Positions 8,901 to 18,916 of a DNA stretch of 64,000 nt are shown here, one piece after another. The DNA comes from Pseudomonas sp. SLFW. Its GTDB lineage: Bacteria; Pseudomonadota; Gammaproteobacteria; Pseudomonadales; Pseudomonadaceae. The stretch lies in contig NZ_JAAAKW010000005.1 of NCBI RefSeq assembly GCF_009905615.1, positions 62,001 to 126,000 of the forward strand, written 5' to 3'. A program made the translations under genes and the position numbers. The notes beneath the pieces are model-generated. The model made no database searches, was not told the DNA's origin, and saw only the letters and a list, made by a program, of their open reading frames with translations. Each line of letters starts with the position of its first letter. Positions within the stretch are counted from its first letter, which is position 1.

Positions 8901-8973
8901 GTTTCGGGTTTTAAATCTGCATCGGGTCTTCAACTGCGACCACACATACACATTCTCTTGCTGAGGTATTGCC

Positions 8974-9990
8974 GTGAATCTGCTGACAAAAACACGCCTG
9001 TCACTCCTGCTGGCTTCGATGGCCTTGTCCGGAATGGCACACGCTACGGACGTCACTGGTGCTGGTTCGAGCTTCGTGTTCCCAGTCATCTCGAAATGGG
9101 CGACCGAGTACAGCGCAAAGTCCGGCAACAAAGTTAACTACCAGTCGATCGGTTCCGGCGGCGGTATCGCACAAATCAAGGCAGCCACCGTTGACTTCGG
9201 TGCTTCCGATGCCCCTCTGAAAGCCGAAGACCTGCAGGCTGCTGGCCTGGGTCAGTTCCCAAGCGTGATCGGCGGTATCGTTCCAGTCATCAACGTTGAA
9301 GGCATCGAAACCGGCAAGCTGGAACTGAGCGGCAAAGTTTTGGCTGATATCTTCCAGGGCAAAATCACCAAGTGGAACGATCCAGCGATCGTTGCGCTGA
9401 ACAAAGGCGTGAAACTGCCAGAAACCGCGATCACCGTGGTTCACCGTTCGGACGGTTCGGGTACTTCGTTCAACTTCACCAACTACCTGAGCAAAGTCAG
9501 CCCGGACTGGAAAGCCGGTCCTGGCGAAGGTTCGGCTGTTCAGTGGCCAGTCGGTGTGGGTGGCAAGGGTAACGAAGGTGTGGCTGCTTACGTGAAGCAG
9601 ATCAAGGGTTCGATCGGCTACGTGGAATTCGCCTACGCCAAGACCAACAACATTTCCTACGTCAAGCTGGAAAACGCTGCTGGCAAAACGGTCGAGCCTA
9701 GCGCCAAAGCGTTCGCCGCTGCCGCTGCTACCGCTGACTGGGCAAGCGCCAAGGACTTCAACCTGATCATGACCAACGCCCCGGGCGCTGAGGCATGGCC
9801 AATCACTGCCACCACCTGGATCATCATGTACAAGCAGCCGAAGAAGGCTGAAGAAAGCAAGGCCGCTTTCGACTTCTTCAAGTGGTCGCTGGAAAGCGGT
9901 CAGGCTCAAGCCGAGTCGCTGGACTACGTTCCACTGCCTAAAGAGCTGGTCAGCAAGATCGAAACCTACTGGAAAGCCGAGTTCAAGTAA
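8974..9990 (+). CDS. pstS: periplasmic phosphate-binding protein PstS
   Basis: A 338-residue protein from a GTG start with TGAGG upstream. The Sec signal peptide MNLLTKTRLSLLLASMALSG ends at AHA-TDV. The mature protein begins ITGAGSSF-like (VTGAGSSFVFPVISKW) and contains the phosphate-contact motifs SIGSGGGIAQIKAA, DFGASDAPL and HRSDGSGTSF, all hallmarks of PstS. It captures inorganic phosphate for the PstCAB ABC importer encoded directly downstream. A strong hairpin separates it from pstC, as expected where the binding protein is made in excess. Confidence 0.97.
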   Translation: MNLLTKTRLSLLLASMALSGMAHATDVTGAGSSFVFPVISKWATEYSAKSGNKVNYQSIGSGGGIAQIKAATVDFGASDAPLKAEDLQAAGLGQFPSVIGGIVPVINVEGIETGKLELSGKVLADIFQGKITKWNDPAIVALNKGVKLPETAITVVHRSDGSGTSFNFTNYLSKVSPDWKAGPGEGSAVQWPVGVGGKGNEGVAAYVKQIKGSIGYVEFAYAKTNNISYVKLENAAGKTVEPSAKAFAAAAATADWASAKDFNLIMTNAPGAEAWPITATTWIIMYKQPKKAEESKAAFDFFKWSLESGQAQAESLDYVPLPKELVSKIETYWKAEFK

Positions 9991-10013
9991 GAACTCGACG
10001 TTATCCGGCTAAC

Positions 10014-10041
10014 CCCTGTCACCGAGCGCTCGGTGACAGGG
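10014..10041. terminator. 28-bp perfect palindrome between pstS and pstC
   Basis: CCCTGTCACCGAGC and its exact reverse complement form an uninterrupted palindrome, followed by GTTTCC rather than a long T-run. By analogy with other binding-protein operons it probably acts as a partial terminator or 3'-end stabiliser, giving more PstS than membrane components. Confidence 0.75.
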
Positions 10042-10063
10042 TTTCCTTGCGAGTGGACCCACC

Positions 10064-11059
10064 ATGACTGAGAACACCCAATATATGTCCGCTGTGATTC
10101 CGGATGCTGAATCCGAGAGCGAAAAACGCGCGGCCCGCGATCACCGACACGACGCCTGGTTCCGGCGCACGATGCTGGGAGCGGCTCTGTTGGTGCTGCT
10201 GTTGCTGGCGAGCATCGCTGGCTCGACGCTCTGGGGCGGTGCCCTGGCGTTCAAAACCTTTGGCTTCGAATTTCTTACCAGTACCGAATGGGACCCTGTC
10301 GCCGGTCATTTCGGCGCATTGGTGCCGATTTATGGCACGCTGGTCACCTCTTTCCTTGCGCTGCTGATCGCCGTTCCGGTGAGTTTCGGCATCGCGATTT
10401 TTCTGACTGAAGTGGCGCCGCCCTGGCTGCGCACACCGATTGCTTCCGCTGTCGAGTTGCTGGCGGGCATCCCCTCCATCATCTACGGCATGTGGGGCCT
10501 GTTCGTCTTCGGCCCCTTCATGGCGGCCTACCTGGCGCCCTGGATCAACGACAACCTCGGCGCATTGCCGCTGATCGGTCCGGTCTTCCAGGGTCCGCCG
10601 CTCGGCATCGGCATGCTCACCGCCGGTATCGTGCTGGCGATCATGATCACGCCGTTCATTACCTCCGTCATGACTGAAGTGTTCCGCAGCGTGCCAGTGG
10701 CCCTAAAAGAGTCGGCCTACGCACTGGGCGGCACGACTTGGGAAGTGGTCTGGGACATCGTCCTGCCCTACACCCGCTCGGCGGTGGTCGGCGGCGTCTT
10801 CCTGGGACTGGGTCGCGCACTGGGTGAAACCATGGCCGTGACGTTCGTACTGGGTAACGCTCACCAGTTCTCCGCATCGCTGATGATGCCAAGCAGTTCG
10901 ATTGCGTCTGTGATCGCCAACGAATTCAGTGAGGCGTACACCGACCTGCATCGCTCGTCGCTGATCGCCCTGGGCTTCTTGCTGTTCGTTGTTACGTTCA
11001 TCGTGCTGGCCATTGCCCGCCTGATGCTGTCCCGTCTGTCGCGCAAGGAGGGCCTATGA
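10064..11059 (+). CDS. pstC: phosphate ABC transporter permease PstC
   Basis: A 331-residue inner-membrane protein with about six transmembrane helices and a soluble N-terminal tail of ~35 residues. The permease signature for contact with the ATPase is seen in ALKESAYALGGTTWEVVWDIVLPY (EAA loop), and ELLAGIPSIIYGMWG is typical of PstC. An in-frame ATG at 10085 is an alternative start, as neither has a strong ribosome site. The stop overlaps the pstA start (ATGAG), indicating translational coupling. This is the short type of PstC, not the ~680-residue form also known in pseudomonads. Confidence 0.96.
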   Translation: MTENTQYMSAVIPDAESESEKRAARDHRHDAWFRRTMLGAALLVLLLLASIAGSTLWGGALAFKTFGFEFLTSTEWDPVAGHFGALVPIYGTLVTSFLALLIAVPVSFGIAIFLTEVAPPWLRTPIASAVELLAGIPSIIYGMWGLFVFGPFMAAYLAPWINDNLGALPLIGPVFQGPPLGIGMLTAGIVLAIMITPFITSVMTEVFRSVPVALKESAYALGGTTWEVVWDIVLPYTRSAVVGGVFLGLGRALGETMAVTFVLGNAHQFSASLMMPSSSIASVIANEFSEAYTDLHRSSLIALGFLLFVVTFIVLAIARLMLSRLSRKEGL

Positions 11060-11933
11060 GTAAGGTCGACAACGAAAACCTGTATCGGATGCGGGCTTTC
11101 AAAAATAAGCTGGCGATGGTCCTGAGTTGCGGCGCGACCGTTTTCGGTCTGCTGTGGCTGGTGTGGATTCTGATCACCACCCTGGTCAACGGTTTCCAGG
11201 CGCTGAACCTGCGTCTGTTCACCGAAATGACACCGCCGCCAGGCGCTGAGGGCGGTCTGGCCAACGCCTTCTACGGCAGCTTCCTGATGTCCGGCATCGG
11301 TCTGTTGATCGGCACCCCTATCGGCCTGATGGCCGGTATCTGGCTGGCGGAATTCGCGCGCCACACCAAACTGGGCAACGCCGTTCGCTTCATCAACGAC
11401 ATCTTGCTGTCGGCGCCGTCGATCGTACTCGGTCTGTTTGTCTACACCGCCGTGATCCTGCCGATCAGTGCCGTGACCGACCACCGCATAGGCTTTTCGG
11501 CCTTCGCCGGTGCGCTCGCCCTGGCGTTGCTGGTGATTCCGGTCGTGGTGCGTACCACCGACGAAATGCTCCAACTGCAACCGGCGACCATGCGTGAAGC
11601 GGCGCTGGCTCTGGGCGTGCCACAGTGGAAACTGACCCTGCAGATTGTCCTGCGTGCCGCCCGTGCCGGTGTCATCACCGGTATCTTGCTGGCCTTGGCG
11701 CGCATCACCGGCGAAACCGCGCCGTTGCTGTTCACTGCATTTGGTAACCAGTTCTGGAGCGGTAACCTGCTCAAGCCGATCGCCAGCATTCCCGTCGTGA
11801 TTTTCCAGTACGCCATGAGCCCGTTCGATGACTGGCACTCACTGGCCTGGGCCGGTGCCCTGATCATGACCCTGTTCGTACTGTTGCTGAGCCTCAGCTC
11901 CCGTCTCCTTCTTCTGCGCAATAAGGCATCCTG

Positions 11934-11934
<1 letters not shown>
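11056..11934 (+). CDS. pstA: phosphate ABC transporter permease PstA
   Basis: A 292-residue inner-membrane permease that overlaps pstC by 4 bp and pstB by 1 bp. Six hydrophobic helices and the EAA-like loop [24 protein letters not shown] mark it as the second Pst permease. The block [19 protein letters not shown] is characteristic of PstA. It pairs with PstC to form the phosphate channel. Its length is that of the short PstA class. Confidence 0.96.
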
Positions 11935-12713
<779 letters not shown>

Positions 12714-12730
12714 TCCACGCTCCACGCCGT

Positions 12731-12764
12731 TGCCTGTGGCCGCTCAACCGGGTGGCCACAGGCA
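12731..12764 (+). terminator. hairpin after pstB
   Basis: TGCCTGTGGCC and GGCCACAGGCA form a perfect 11-bp stem with a 12-base loop, 17 bp after the pstB stop. No T-run follows, so it may act as a weak terminator or mRNA 3'-end protector. Confidence 0.55.
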
Positions 12765-12806
12765 CGACCCCGAACACCCTGTAGACCTGCAGCACCACGA
12801 AACCCC

Positions 12807-12896
12807 TGTAGGAGCGAATTCATTCGCGAAGGGCTGGTACATCCGACACTTCTCTGTCGGATGTTCGAACGCCTCGCGAATGAATTCGCTCCAACA
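12807..12896. repeat. REPIN-like inverted pair of REP elements with inner hairpin
   Basis: Left arm TGTAGGAGCGAATTCATTCG and its inverse TCGCGAATGAATTCGCTCCA face each other. Between them is a second stem, ACATCCGACA/TGTCGGATGT at 12839-12864. It is one copy of the main REP family of this window and lies between the convergent pstB and LysR genes. Confidence 0.85.
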
Positions 12897-12915
12897 GTTG
12901 GGCTTGCGTCACAGC

Positions 12916-13848
12916 TCAGCCTTTGGGCAGCGGCGGAATCGGGCTGTAATCCCCCATGAACTGCTCCAGCCGCTTGCGCAGCCAGCGCTCTGCCGGATCA
13001 GTGTCCATCACGCTCAGCCAGACCATCGACAGCTCCAGGTTCGGGGTAATGAACGGCAGCGGCTCCCCCTTCAACAGTCCCGAATTGCCCATCGCCAACG
13101 TCAGATGATCCGGCAGGTTGCACAACAGGTCGGTCCCGGCCATCAAGGCGGGCAGGGTGCTGTATTGCGGCACCGACAGGACGGCCTTGCGCTTGCGCCC
13201 GATGGCCGCCAGCCACTCATCCGCGAAGCTTGAAATATTCGCCACGTGGGAGACCACCACATGCGGCCGTGAGCAGTATTCGTCCAGGGTCAAGGGTTCG
13301 GGCGAATCGTCTGCCCGCACCACCATTGGCTGCACGCTGCGCAGCAACTTGCGCTTGGCATTGGCGGGGAGTTCGCGGGTCAGGCACACACCGACCGTGA
13401 TCTCACCGGACATGAGCAATTCGGAGACATTCCAGTAGCTGACCTGCTGAATGACGATCACGACCCCCGGTGCTTCCTGGCGAATGGCGCGCAACAGGGG
13501 CGGCAACAGGCTGTATTCGACATCGTCAGACAGGCCGATGCGGAAGGTCATGTCGCTGCTGGCGGGGTCGAAATCGCGGGTCAGGCTCAGCGCCACGGAC
13601 ATCGCGTCCAGGGCCGGCGACAGGTGGTGGATGATCTCGTTGGCCCGCGCCGTGGGTTCCATGCGGTGGCCTACGCGGATGAACAAGGGGTCGTTGAACA
13701 ACGCTCGAAGCCGGTTCAGGGCGGCGCTGATGGTGGGCTGGCCAAGGAACAGCTTCTCGGCGGCTCGGGTCACGTTGCGCTCTTGCATCAAGGTCTCGAA
13801 CACCACCATCAGGTTGATGTCGGCCTTGCGCAGCTCGTTGCGATTCAT
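12916..13848 (-). CDS. LysR-family transcriptional regulator (NodD-like subgroup)
   Basis: A 310-residue protein. The start MNRNELRKADINLMVVFETLM has AGGG upstream. The helix-turn-helix spans about residues 12-65 (MQERNVTRAAEKLFLGQPTI...LNRLRALFNDPLFIR). The 'DiNLmvvFetLm..r..t.AAe' start is typical of the NodD/LeuO-like LysR subgroup. The C-terminal half is an effector-binding domain. The only close genes are pstB (convergent) and, beyond a 546-bp repeat-rich gap, the SDR at 14395, which is a possible target. Confidence 0.88.
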   Translation of the reverse strand: MNRNELRKADINLMVVFETLMQERNVTRAAEKLFLGQPTISAALNRLRALFNDPLFIRVGHRMEPTARANEIIHHLSPALDAMSVALSLTRDFDPASSDMTFRIGLSDDVEYSLLPPLLRAIRQEAPGVVIVIQQVSYWNVSELLMSGEITVGVCLTRELPANAKRKLLRSVQPMVVRADDSPEPLTLDEYCSRPHVVVSHVANISSFADEWLAAIGRKRKAVLSVPQYSTLPALMAGTDLLCNLPDHLTLAMGNSGLLKGEPLPFITPNLELSMVWLSVMDTDPAERWLRKRLEQFMGDYSPIPPLPKG

Positions 13849-14020
13849 ACCTGATCCCTGTTACGCGACATTCGTCACCCTGCTCGTTGAAAGCCTGCGA
13901 AATGATGACCGGCAGTTTATGAAGCACCGTCGTCCGCCGTCCAGCGTAACCGTATGTTTCGCGGACCGGTTGGTTAACGGAAGGGCTTTGCGCCCTGTGC
14001 CTGTCGACCGACGCACAGAC

Positions 14021-14158
14021 CTGTGGGAGCGAATTCATTCGCGAAAACGGTATTCCAGGCGATGGAGATGCGGCGCCTGCGCCGACGATTCGCGAATGAA
14101 TTCGCTCCCACAGCGGTTTACCTGCGCTGCGGAGTCTGAGCCAGACACAAACCTTAAC
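14021..14158. repeat. REPIN, first unit of a tandem duplication
   Basis: CTGTGGGAGCGAATTCATTC (14021-) and the inverse ending at 14113 form a REP pair. The following CAGCGGTTTACCTGCGCTGC...AGACACAAACC spacer completes a ~138-bp unit, which is repeated immediately downstream with point differences. Confidence 0.85.
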
Positions 14159-14292
14159 GTGTGGGAGCGGATTCATTCGCGAAAACGGTATGCCAGGCGA
14201 TGGAGATGCAGCGTCTGGGCCGACGATTCGCGAATGAATTCGCTCCCACAGCGGTTCACCTGCGCTGCGGCGTCTGAGCCAGACACAAACCT
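14159..14292. repeat. REPIN, second unit of the tandem duplication
   Basis: The left arm GTGGGAGCGGATTCATTCGC (14161-) has one A-to-G change. The right arm ends at 14251, followed by the same spacer (CAGCGGTTCACCTGCGCTGC...). It is nearly identical to the unit at 14021-14158. The rest of the 13849-14394 gap shows no gene. Confidence 0.85.
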
Positions 14293-14394
14293 CCCAAAGG
14301 TTTTTGATCGGGTGCAGCCTGGCGACATCCGCAATGAACTTCCATCCAAGGCCATCAGTCAGCATTTAAACGCTCATCTGAGGCTCGACATTCC

Positions 14395-15195
14395 ATGCAG
14401 ATTTCCTTGAAAGGCCAGGTCGCGCTGGTAACCGGTGCCAGCTCTGGCTTAGGCCTGGGCGCGGCCCGAGGGCTGGCGGCTTCCGGCGCCGCGGTCGTGG
14501 TCAATTACCACTCCCAACCCGAACCCGCAGAAAAACTGGTAGATGAGATATTGAAAGCGGGCGGCCGAGCCATTGCCGTCCGCGCCGACGTGTCGAAAGA
14601 GGAGGAGGTCGAGGCCCTGTTCGCCGAAACCCTCAAGGCGTTCGGTCGGCTGGACATCCTGCTCGCCAACTCGGGCCTGCAAAAAGATGCCCCTATTGCT
14701 GAACTCAGCCTCGACGACTGGAACACCGTGATCAGCGTCAACCTCACCGGCCAGTTCCTCTGCGCCCGTGCGGCGTTGCGCCAGTTCGCCAAGCAGGAGA
14801 TCCGCCCCGAGATTTCCCGCGCACTGGGCAAGATCATTCACATGAGTTCCGTGCACCAGGTGATTCCTTGGGCCGGGCATGTCAACTACGCCGCCTCGAA
14901 AGGCGGAGTGGACCTGCTGATGCGCTCCATTGCCCAGGAAGTCGGCGAGCAGCGCATCCGCGTCAACAGCATCGCGCCGGGGGCGATTCGTACGGCGATC
15001 AACACCAAGGCCACCACCGGCGATGCCGAAAAATCGCTGCTGAAACTGATTCCCTATGGCCGCGTGGGCGAAGCGGAAGACGTCGCCAACGCGGTCGTCT
15101 GGCTCGCCTCCGACGCCTCCGATTACGTGCACGGCACCACGCTGTTCATCGACGGCGGCATGAGCCTGTATCCGGAGTTTCGCAACAATGGTTGA
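14395..15195 (+). CDS. short-chain dehydrogenase (glucose 1-dehydrogenase-like)
   Basis: A 266-residue classical SDR. The cofactor motif TGASSGLGLGAARG is at about residues 14-27. LANSGLQ replaces the usual NNAG. The catalytic serine is in HMSSVHQ and the tyrosine/lysine in YAASKGG, so the active site is complete. The C-terminus DYVHGTTLFIDGGMSLYPEF resembles bacterial glucose/ribitol dehydrogenase-like SDRs. It overlaps the GH15 gene by 8 bp, so the two are co-translated. A sugar substrate is plausible from this linkage. Confidence 0.9.
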   Translation: MQISLKGQVALVTGASSGLGLGAARGLAASGAAVVVNYHSQPEPAEKLVDEILKAGGRAIAVRADVSKEEEVEALFAETLKAFGRLDILLANSGLQKDAPIAELSLDDWNTVISVNLTGQFLCARAALRQFAKQEIRPEISRALGKIIHMSSVHQVIPWAGHVNYAASKGGVDLLMRSIAQEVGEQRIRVNSIAPGAIRTAINTKATTGDAEKSLLKLIPYGRVGEAEDVANAVVWLASDASDYVHGTTLFIDGGMSLYPEFRNNG

Positions 15196-17035
15196 GCCTT
15201 CCCGCACGCAACACGACCCGCGCGACGAGCCGCAGAATGCCATCGAGAACCACGGCATCATCGGCGACATGCGCAGCGCCGCATTGGTGGCCGATACCGG
15301 CAGCATCGACTTCTGCTGCTGGCCGGATTTTGACAGCCCGAGCATCTTCACGGCGCTGCTCGACACCCCGGACGCCGGGATCTTCCAGCTGTCGCCCATC
15401 CTTCCCGACGCACGCCGTCAGCAGTTGTACCTGCCTGAAACCAACGTGCTGATGACTCGCTGGATCGCCAAGGATGCCGTGGTCGAAGTCACCGATCTGA
15501 TGCCCATCGCTGACGAAGTCGAGGACCTGCCACGGCTGGTGCGGCGCATTCACGTGCGTCATGGCACGACGAAAGTGCGGATGCTGTGCCGCGTCCGCCA
15601 CGATTACAGCCGCGCCGAAACCACCGCGCAGATGGAGGGCAAAGACGTGCGCTTCGAAGCCCAGGGCCAACCGGCCATGCGCCTCTGTGCCACGGTTGAC
15701 CTGTCGCTGGACGGCCATGCGGCCATCGCCGAATTCGAGATGAAGCAGGGCGATATCGTCGAGTTCATGCTCGGCGGCGCCGACGACGAAAACGTCCGCG
15801 CTACGCAATGCGATTGCGACCTCAAAAGTACCGTCGATTACTGGCAGCACTGGAGCCGTCACTCCAACTACCGGGGTCGCTGGCGGGAAACCGTCAATCG
15901 TTCAGCGCTCGCCCTCAAACTTCTGACATCGCGCAAACACGGCGGCATCGTCGCGGCGGCCACGTTCGGGCTGCCGGAAGAAGAGGGCGGCGAGCGCAAC
16001 TGGGATTACCGCTACACCTGGATTCGTGATGCGTCGTTTACCGTCTACGCCTTCATGCGCCTGGGCTACACCGACGAAGCCAACGCATTCATGCACTGGG
16101 TCCGCGAGCGCATGGGCGACTGCTGCGACGACTCGACCAAGCTCGGCATCCTGTATTCCCTCGCGGGCCAAGAAGAACTGCCCGAAGAAAACCTGACGCA
16201 CTTCTCCGGCTACGGCGGCGCAACGCCCGTGCGCATCGGCAACGAAGCCTACAAACAGACGCAACTCGACATCTACGGCGAGCTGCTGGACGCCGTGTAC
16301 CTGGCCAACAAATACGGCGAGGCCATCTCCCACGAAGGCTGGAAACACACCACCCGATTGGTCAACGAACTCTGCGAAAACTGGCGCAGCAAGGACGTCG
16401 GCATCTGGGAAATGCGCGGCGACGATCAGCACTTCCTGCACTCGCGACTGATGTGCTGGGTGGCGCTGGATCGCGCGCTGCGTCTGTCGTTCAAGCGTTC
16501 GCTGCCTGCGCCGTTCGAGCGCTGGACCAACGAGCGTCAGGCCATCCACGACGACATCTGGGGAAACTTCTGGGACCACGACCTCGGCCATTTCGTCCAG
16601 CACAAAGGCAGCAAAAACCTCGACGCCTCAATGCTGCTCATGCCGCTGGTGCGGTTCGTCGGCGCCAGCGATCCGAAATGGCTATCGACCCTTGATGCCA
16701 TCGAACGCACCCTGGTGCGCGACGGCATGGTCTACCGCTACCGCAACGACGATGACTACGGCGACGGCCTCGACGGCGAAGAAGGCGCGTTCGTCGCCTG
16801 CTCCTTCTGGTACGTCGAATGCCTCGCGCGGGCAGGACGCGTGGAACAGGCGCATCTGGAGTTCGAACAGTTGCTGCGCTACGCCAATCCTTTGGGCCTC
16901 TACGCCGAAGAGTTCGACACCCATGGCCATCACCTCGGCAACACCCCGCAGGCCCTGAGCCACCTTGCCCTCATCAGCGCCGCCACCTTCCTCGACCGCA
17001 AACTCGAAGGCAGCCAGACCCTCTGGCAGCCCTGA
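15188..17035 (+). CDS. glycoside hydrolase family 15 (glucoamylase/trehalase-like)
   Basis: A 615-residue protein in the usual length range of bacterial GH15 enzymes. The N-terminal block IENHGIIGDMRSAALVADTGSIDFCCWPDFDSPSIF is a strand-rich domain typical of the family. The (alpha/alpha)6 catalytic barrel follows from about residue 240, with NWDYRYTWIRDASFTVYA (substrate-binding Trp/Arg/Asp) and GLYAEEFDTHGHHLGNTPQ near the C-terminus, which supplies a catalytic Glu. There is no signal peptide, so it is cytoplasmic. It likely cleaves alpha-glucosidic bonds in maltooligosaccharides, glucans or trehalose. Co-translated with the SDR and followed by a Tudor-like gene. Confidence 0.92.
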   Translation: MVEPSRTQHDPRDEPQNAIENHGIIGDMRSAALVADTGSIDFCCWPDFDSPSIFTALLDTPDAGIFQLSPILPDARRQQLYLPETNVLMTRWIAKDAVVEVTDLMPIADEVEDLPRLVRRIHVRHGTTKVRMLCRVRHDYSRAETTAQMEGKDVRFEAQGQPAMRLCATVDLSLDGHAAIAEFEMKQGDIVEFMLGGADDENVRATQCDCDLKSTVDYWQHWSRHSNYRGRWRETVNRSALALKLLTSRKHGGIVAAATFGLPEEEGGERNWDYRYTWIRDASFTVYAFMRLGYTDEANAFMHWVRERMGDCCDDSTKLGILYSLAGQEELPEENLTHFSGYGGATPVRIGNEAYKQTQLDIYGELLDAVYLANKYGEAISHEGWKHTTRLVNELCENWRSKDVGIWEMRGDDQHFLHSRLMCWVALDRALRLSFKRSLPAPFERWTNERQAIHDDIWGNFWDHDLGHFVQHKGSKNLDASMLLMPLVRFVGASDPKWLSTLDAIERTLVRDGMVYRYRNDDDYGDGLDGEEGAFVACSFWYVECLARAGRVEQAHLEFEQLLRYANPLGLYAEEFDTHGHHLGNTPQALSHLALISAATFLDRKLEGSQTLWQP

Positions 17036-17056
17036 GCGTTAACAAGGAGCAACCCT

Positions 17057-17266
17057 ATGACCCATAAATTTAAAAAAGGCGATCACGTGCGCTGGAACTC
17101 AGACGTGGGGCATGTGGTGGGGGTGGTCACCAAGGTGCACACCAAGGATGTTGAGTTCATGGGCAAACATCGGCCTGCGTCGGAAGATGAGCCGCAATAT
17201 GAGGTGAAGAGCGACAAGACCGGGCATTTGGCGATGCACAAGGAAGGCGCGTTGGAGAAGGTCTGA
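17057..17266 (+). CDS. small Tudor-like protein (DUF2945/HVA1 family)
   Basis: A 69-residue protein with AAGGAG before the ATG, starting MTHKFKKGDHVRWNSDVGHVVGVVTK. The pattern 'F.kGd.V.Wns..G...G.V..' and a later QYEVKSDKTGHLAMHK match the hypervirulence-associated Tudor (DUF2945) family of small beta-barrel proteins. It lies 21 bp after the GH15 gene and probably in its operon. The molecular role is unknown. Such genes often sit in general-stress clusters. Confidence 0.88.
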   Translation: MTHKFKKGDHVRWNSDVGHVVGVVTKVHTKDVEFMGKHRPASEDEPQYEVKSDKTGHLAMHKEGALEKV

Positions 17267-17311
17267 CCACAATCCGGTCGCTCTACGATCTGCGTGTGCC
17301 CCGGATCTAAA

Positions 17312-17404
17312 CCTGTGGGAGCGAATTCATTCGCGAAGTCGGAGGTACGGACGACGCAGAGGTGTCGCCAGCACTAGTGTTCACGAATGAATTAGCTCCC
17401 ACAG
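17312..17404. repeat. REPIN with a degenerate right arm
   Basis: CCTGTGGGAGCGAATTCATT (17312-) pairs with TTCACGAATGAATTAGCTCC (17380-), which has two changes against the family consensus. It lies between the convergent Tudor-like gene and the membrane glycosyltransferase-like gene. Confidence 0.8.
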
Positions 17405-17430
17405 AGCGCCGCGTCAGCCTCGAAACCTCT

Positions 17431-18855
17431 TTACTTCACCCGCAACTCATACCCCACCGGCAACGTCTCCAACGTAAACCGGTCCGCGATCATCCCGCAG
17501 TAACTGGTCCGTGCCAGATACGCCCCTGGCCCTTTCAAATAAGCATCGATGTTCGCGACTTCTTCACACAACTCAAACGTCCGCCCTTTGAGCAAGCCAC
17601 TCGCCTGGGCGGATCGCAGGGCACCGTTGGGCGTCCAGTCGGCGATGATGAGGGCGCCTTCGGGGGCGGACTTTTCGTAGCTGCGCACGAACTCTTCGGC
17701 GGAACGGTCGGTGAGGTAGGGCACCATGAAATAGTGAATGTCGTTGCGAAACGGTAGGGTTTCCTTGTGCACGGGCAACTGAATGGCGCCACTGGCGTAA
17801 ACGGCGAACACCGCGAGGATGACGACAGGCGCGGCGAGGGGCGAGGCGGTGGCAAGGCCCGCAGCGTTGCGCGGCAGCAGGGCGTACAGCTGAATCACGC
17901 CGATGATGCTCAGCAGCACGGCCCCTGGCAGGAAGAACGTGAAGCGGTCGGTGACGTTATAAGAGACCGCGAAGATGAAGTTCATCATTGCCGCCGCCCA
18001 CAACACCCGCAGCGCCGGACGCTTGGGGAACAGCAGCAGGCCGACGAGTTGCGGGCCGATCAGCGACAGCATCAGCAGCACCACCGAGTTCTTCTCGTGC
18101 CACATGTCGTCGAAACGGAACAGCGAGCCTTGCCAGCTTTGCTCCGTGGTGCGGTCGGGGATGCCGATCAGGTAGCGATGACCGATGTCGTAGAGGCTCA
18201 GCCCGTTCTGCATTTCGTTGATGACGCCGGGGATTGCCACCCCGAAACCCACGACGAAGCCGGGCACGGTGATGAGAATGCGCGCCTTGTGCTGCCAGAG
18301 CATCTGCACGTACAGCGGGAACAATACGATGAAGGTCAACTGGTGAATCGCAGCGGCGAGGCCGGTCAATACGCCGATCAGGAACAGCGCGGGCATCACG
18401 CCCAGACGCGGTTTGTCTCTGAACTGGATCATGTAGGCGAAGATCACCAGCACCGTGTGCAGGATGTAGACCTCGGCCTTGGTCGAGACCCAGAACACGC
18501 AGTGACACAGTACGGCGGTGGCCGCGGCGACCAGCGCCTGCTGGGTCGTCGCGCCGACGCCTTTGGCGAGACGGTAGATGGCCCAGCCCAGCGGGATCAG
18601 CAACAGCGAATTCATGAAGCTCAACACCAGCGGCCCGAAGCCTGCAAACAGCGCGGTGCTTACGAACAGATAAAGCGGGTGGTCCAGCGGGCCGAGGGTC
18701 TGACTGAAGAAATGGCCTTGGGACGCGTCGGCGAGGAACATGCCGTTGTCCATCCACTGGATCGGACCGCTTGATGCGAGAAAGCTGGCGAGAATCGCCC
18801 CGATCATCAACAGCGCGGAAATCAGCATTGATCGATTGCGTACGGCTGCCACCAT
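17431..18855 (-). CDS. polytopic GT-C-type membrane protein (DUF2723-like glycosyltransferase candidate)
   Basis: A 474-residue inner-membrane protein with 10-12 hydrophobic helices and a ~100-residue soluble C-terminus. The start [16 protein letters not shown] was chosen because AGGAG lies eight bases upstream. The first periplasmic loop reads [20 protein letters not shown] and then LDHPLYLF, like the Asp-containing 'DsGEf...HPPGyPLy' loop of DUF2723/GT-C enzymes that take sugars from polyprenyl phosphates. Last gene of the arabinose-donor-like operon, 61 bp after the preceding gene. The inferred role is transfer of the lipid-linked sugar to an acceptor outside the cytoplasm. Acceptor unknown. 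Confidence 0.75.
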   Translation of the reverse strand: MVAAVRNRSMLISALLMIGAILASFLASSGPIQWMDNGMFLADASQGHFFSQTLGPLDHPLYLFVSTALFAGFGPLVLSFMNSLLLIPLGWAIYRLAKGVGATTQQALVAAATAVLCHCVFWVSTKAEVYILHTVLVIFAYMIQFRDKPRLGVMPALFLIGVLTGLAAAIHQLTFIVLFPLYVQMLWQHKARILITVPGFVVGFGVAIPGVINEMQNGLSLYDIGHRYLIGIPDRTTEQSWQGSLFRFDDMWHEKNSVVLLMLSLIGPQLVGLLLFPKRPALRVLWAAAMMNFIFAVSYNVTDRFTFFLPGAVLLSIIGVIQLYALLPRNAAGLATASPLAAPVVILAVFAVYASGAIQLPVHKETLPFRNDIHYFMVPYLTDRSAEEFVRSYEKSAPEGALIIADWTPNGALRSAQASGLLKGRTFELCEEVANIDAYLKGPGAYLARTSYCGMIADRFTLETLPVGYELRVK

Positions 18856-18916
18856 GAGTTGCACTCCTGTCCCTGTTTTTGCATGACGCGCAGCCGAACG
18901 GCGGTGCGCGTGAACC

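Larger units (their letters stand above)
8511..8973. other. 463-bp intergenic region upstream of pstS with regulatory candidates
   Basis: No gene is convincing here. The region holds two Pho-box-like sites and an 18-bp inverted repeat, listed separately. Its length and its position between divergent genes suggest a complex pstS promoter region. Confidence 0.6.

Noticed and set aside
12807..14292. CRISPR array suspected from repeated GAATTCATTCGCGAA units
   Set aside because: The repeats are inverted pairs with non-uniform spacing, also found scattered through the window. They are REP/REPIN elements, and no cas gene is present.
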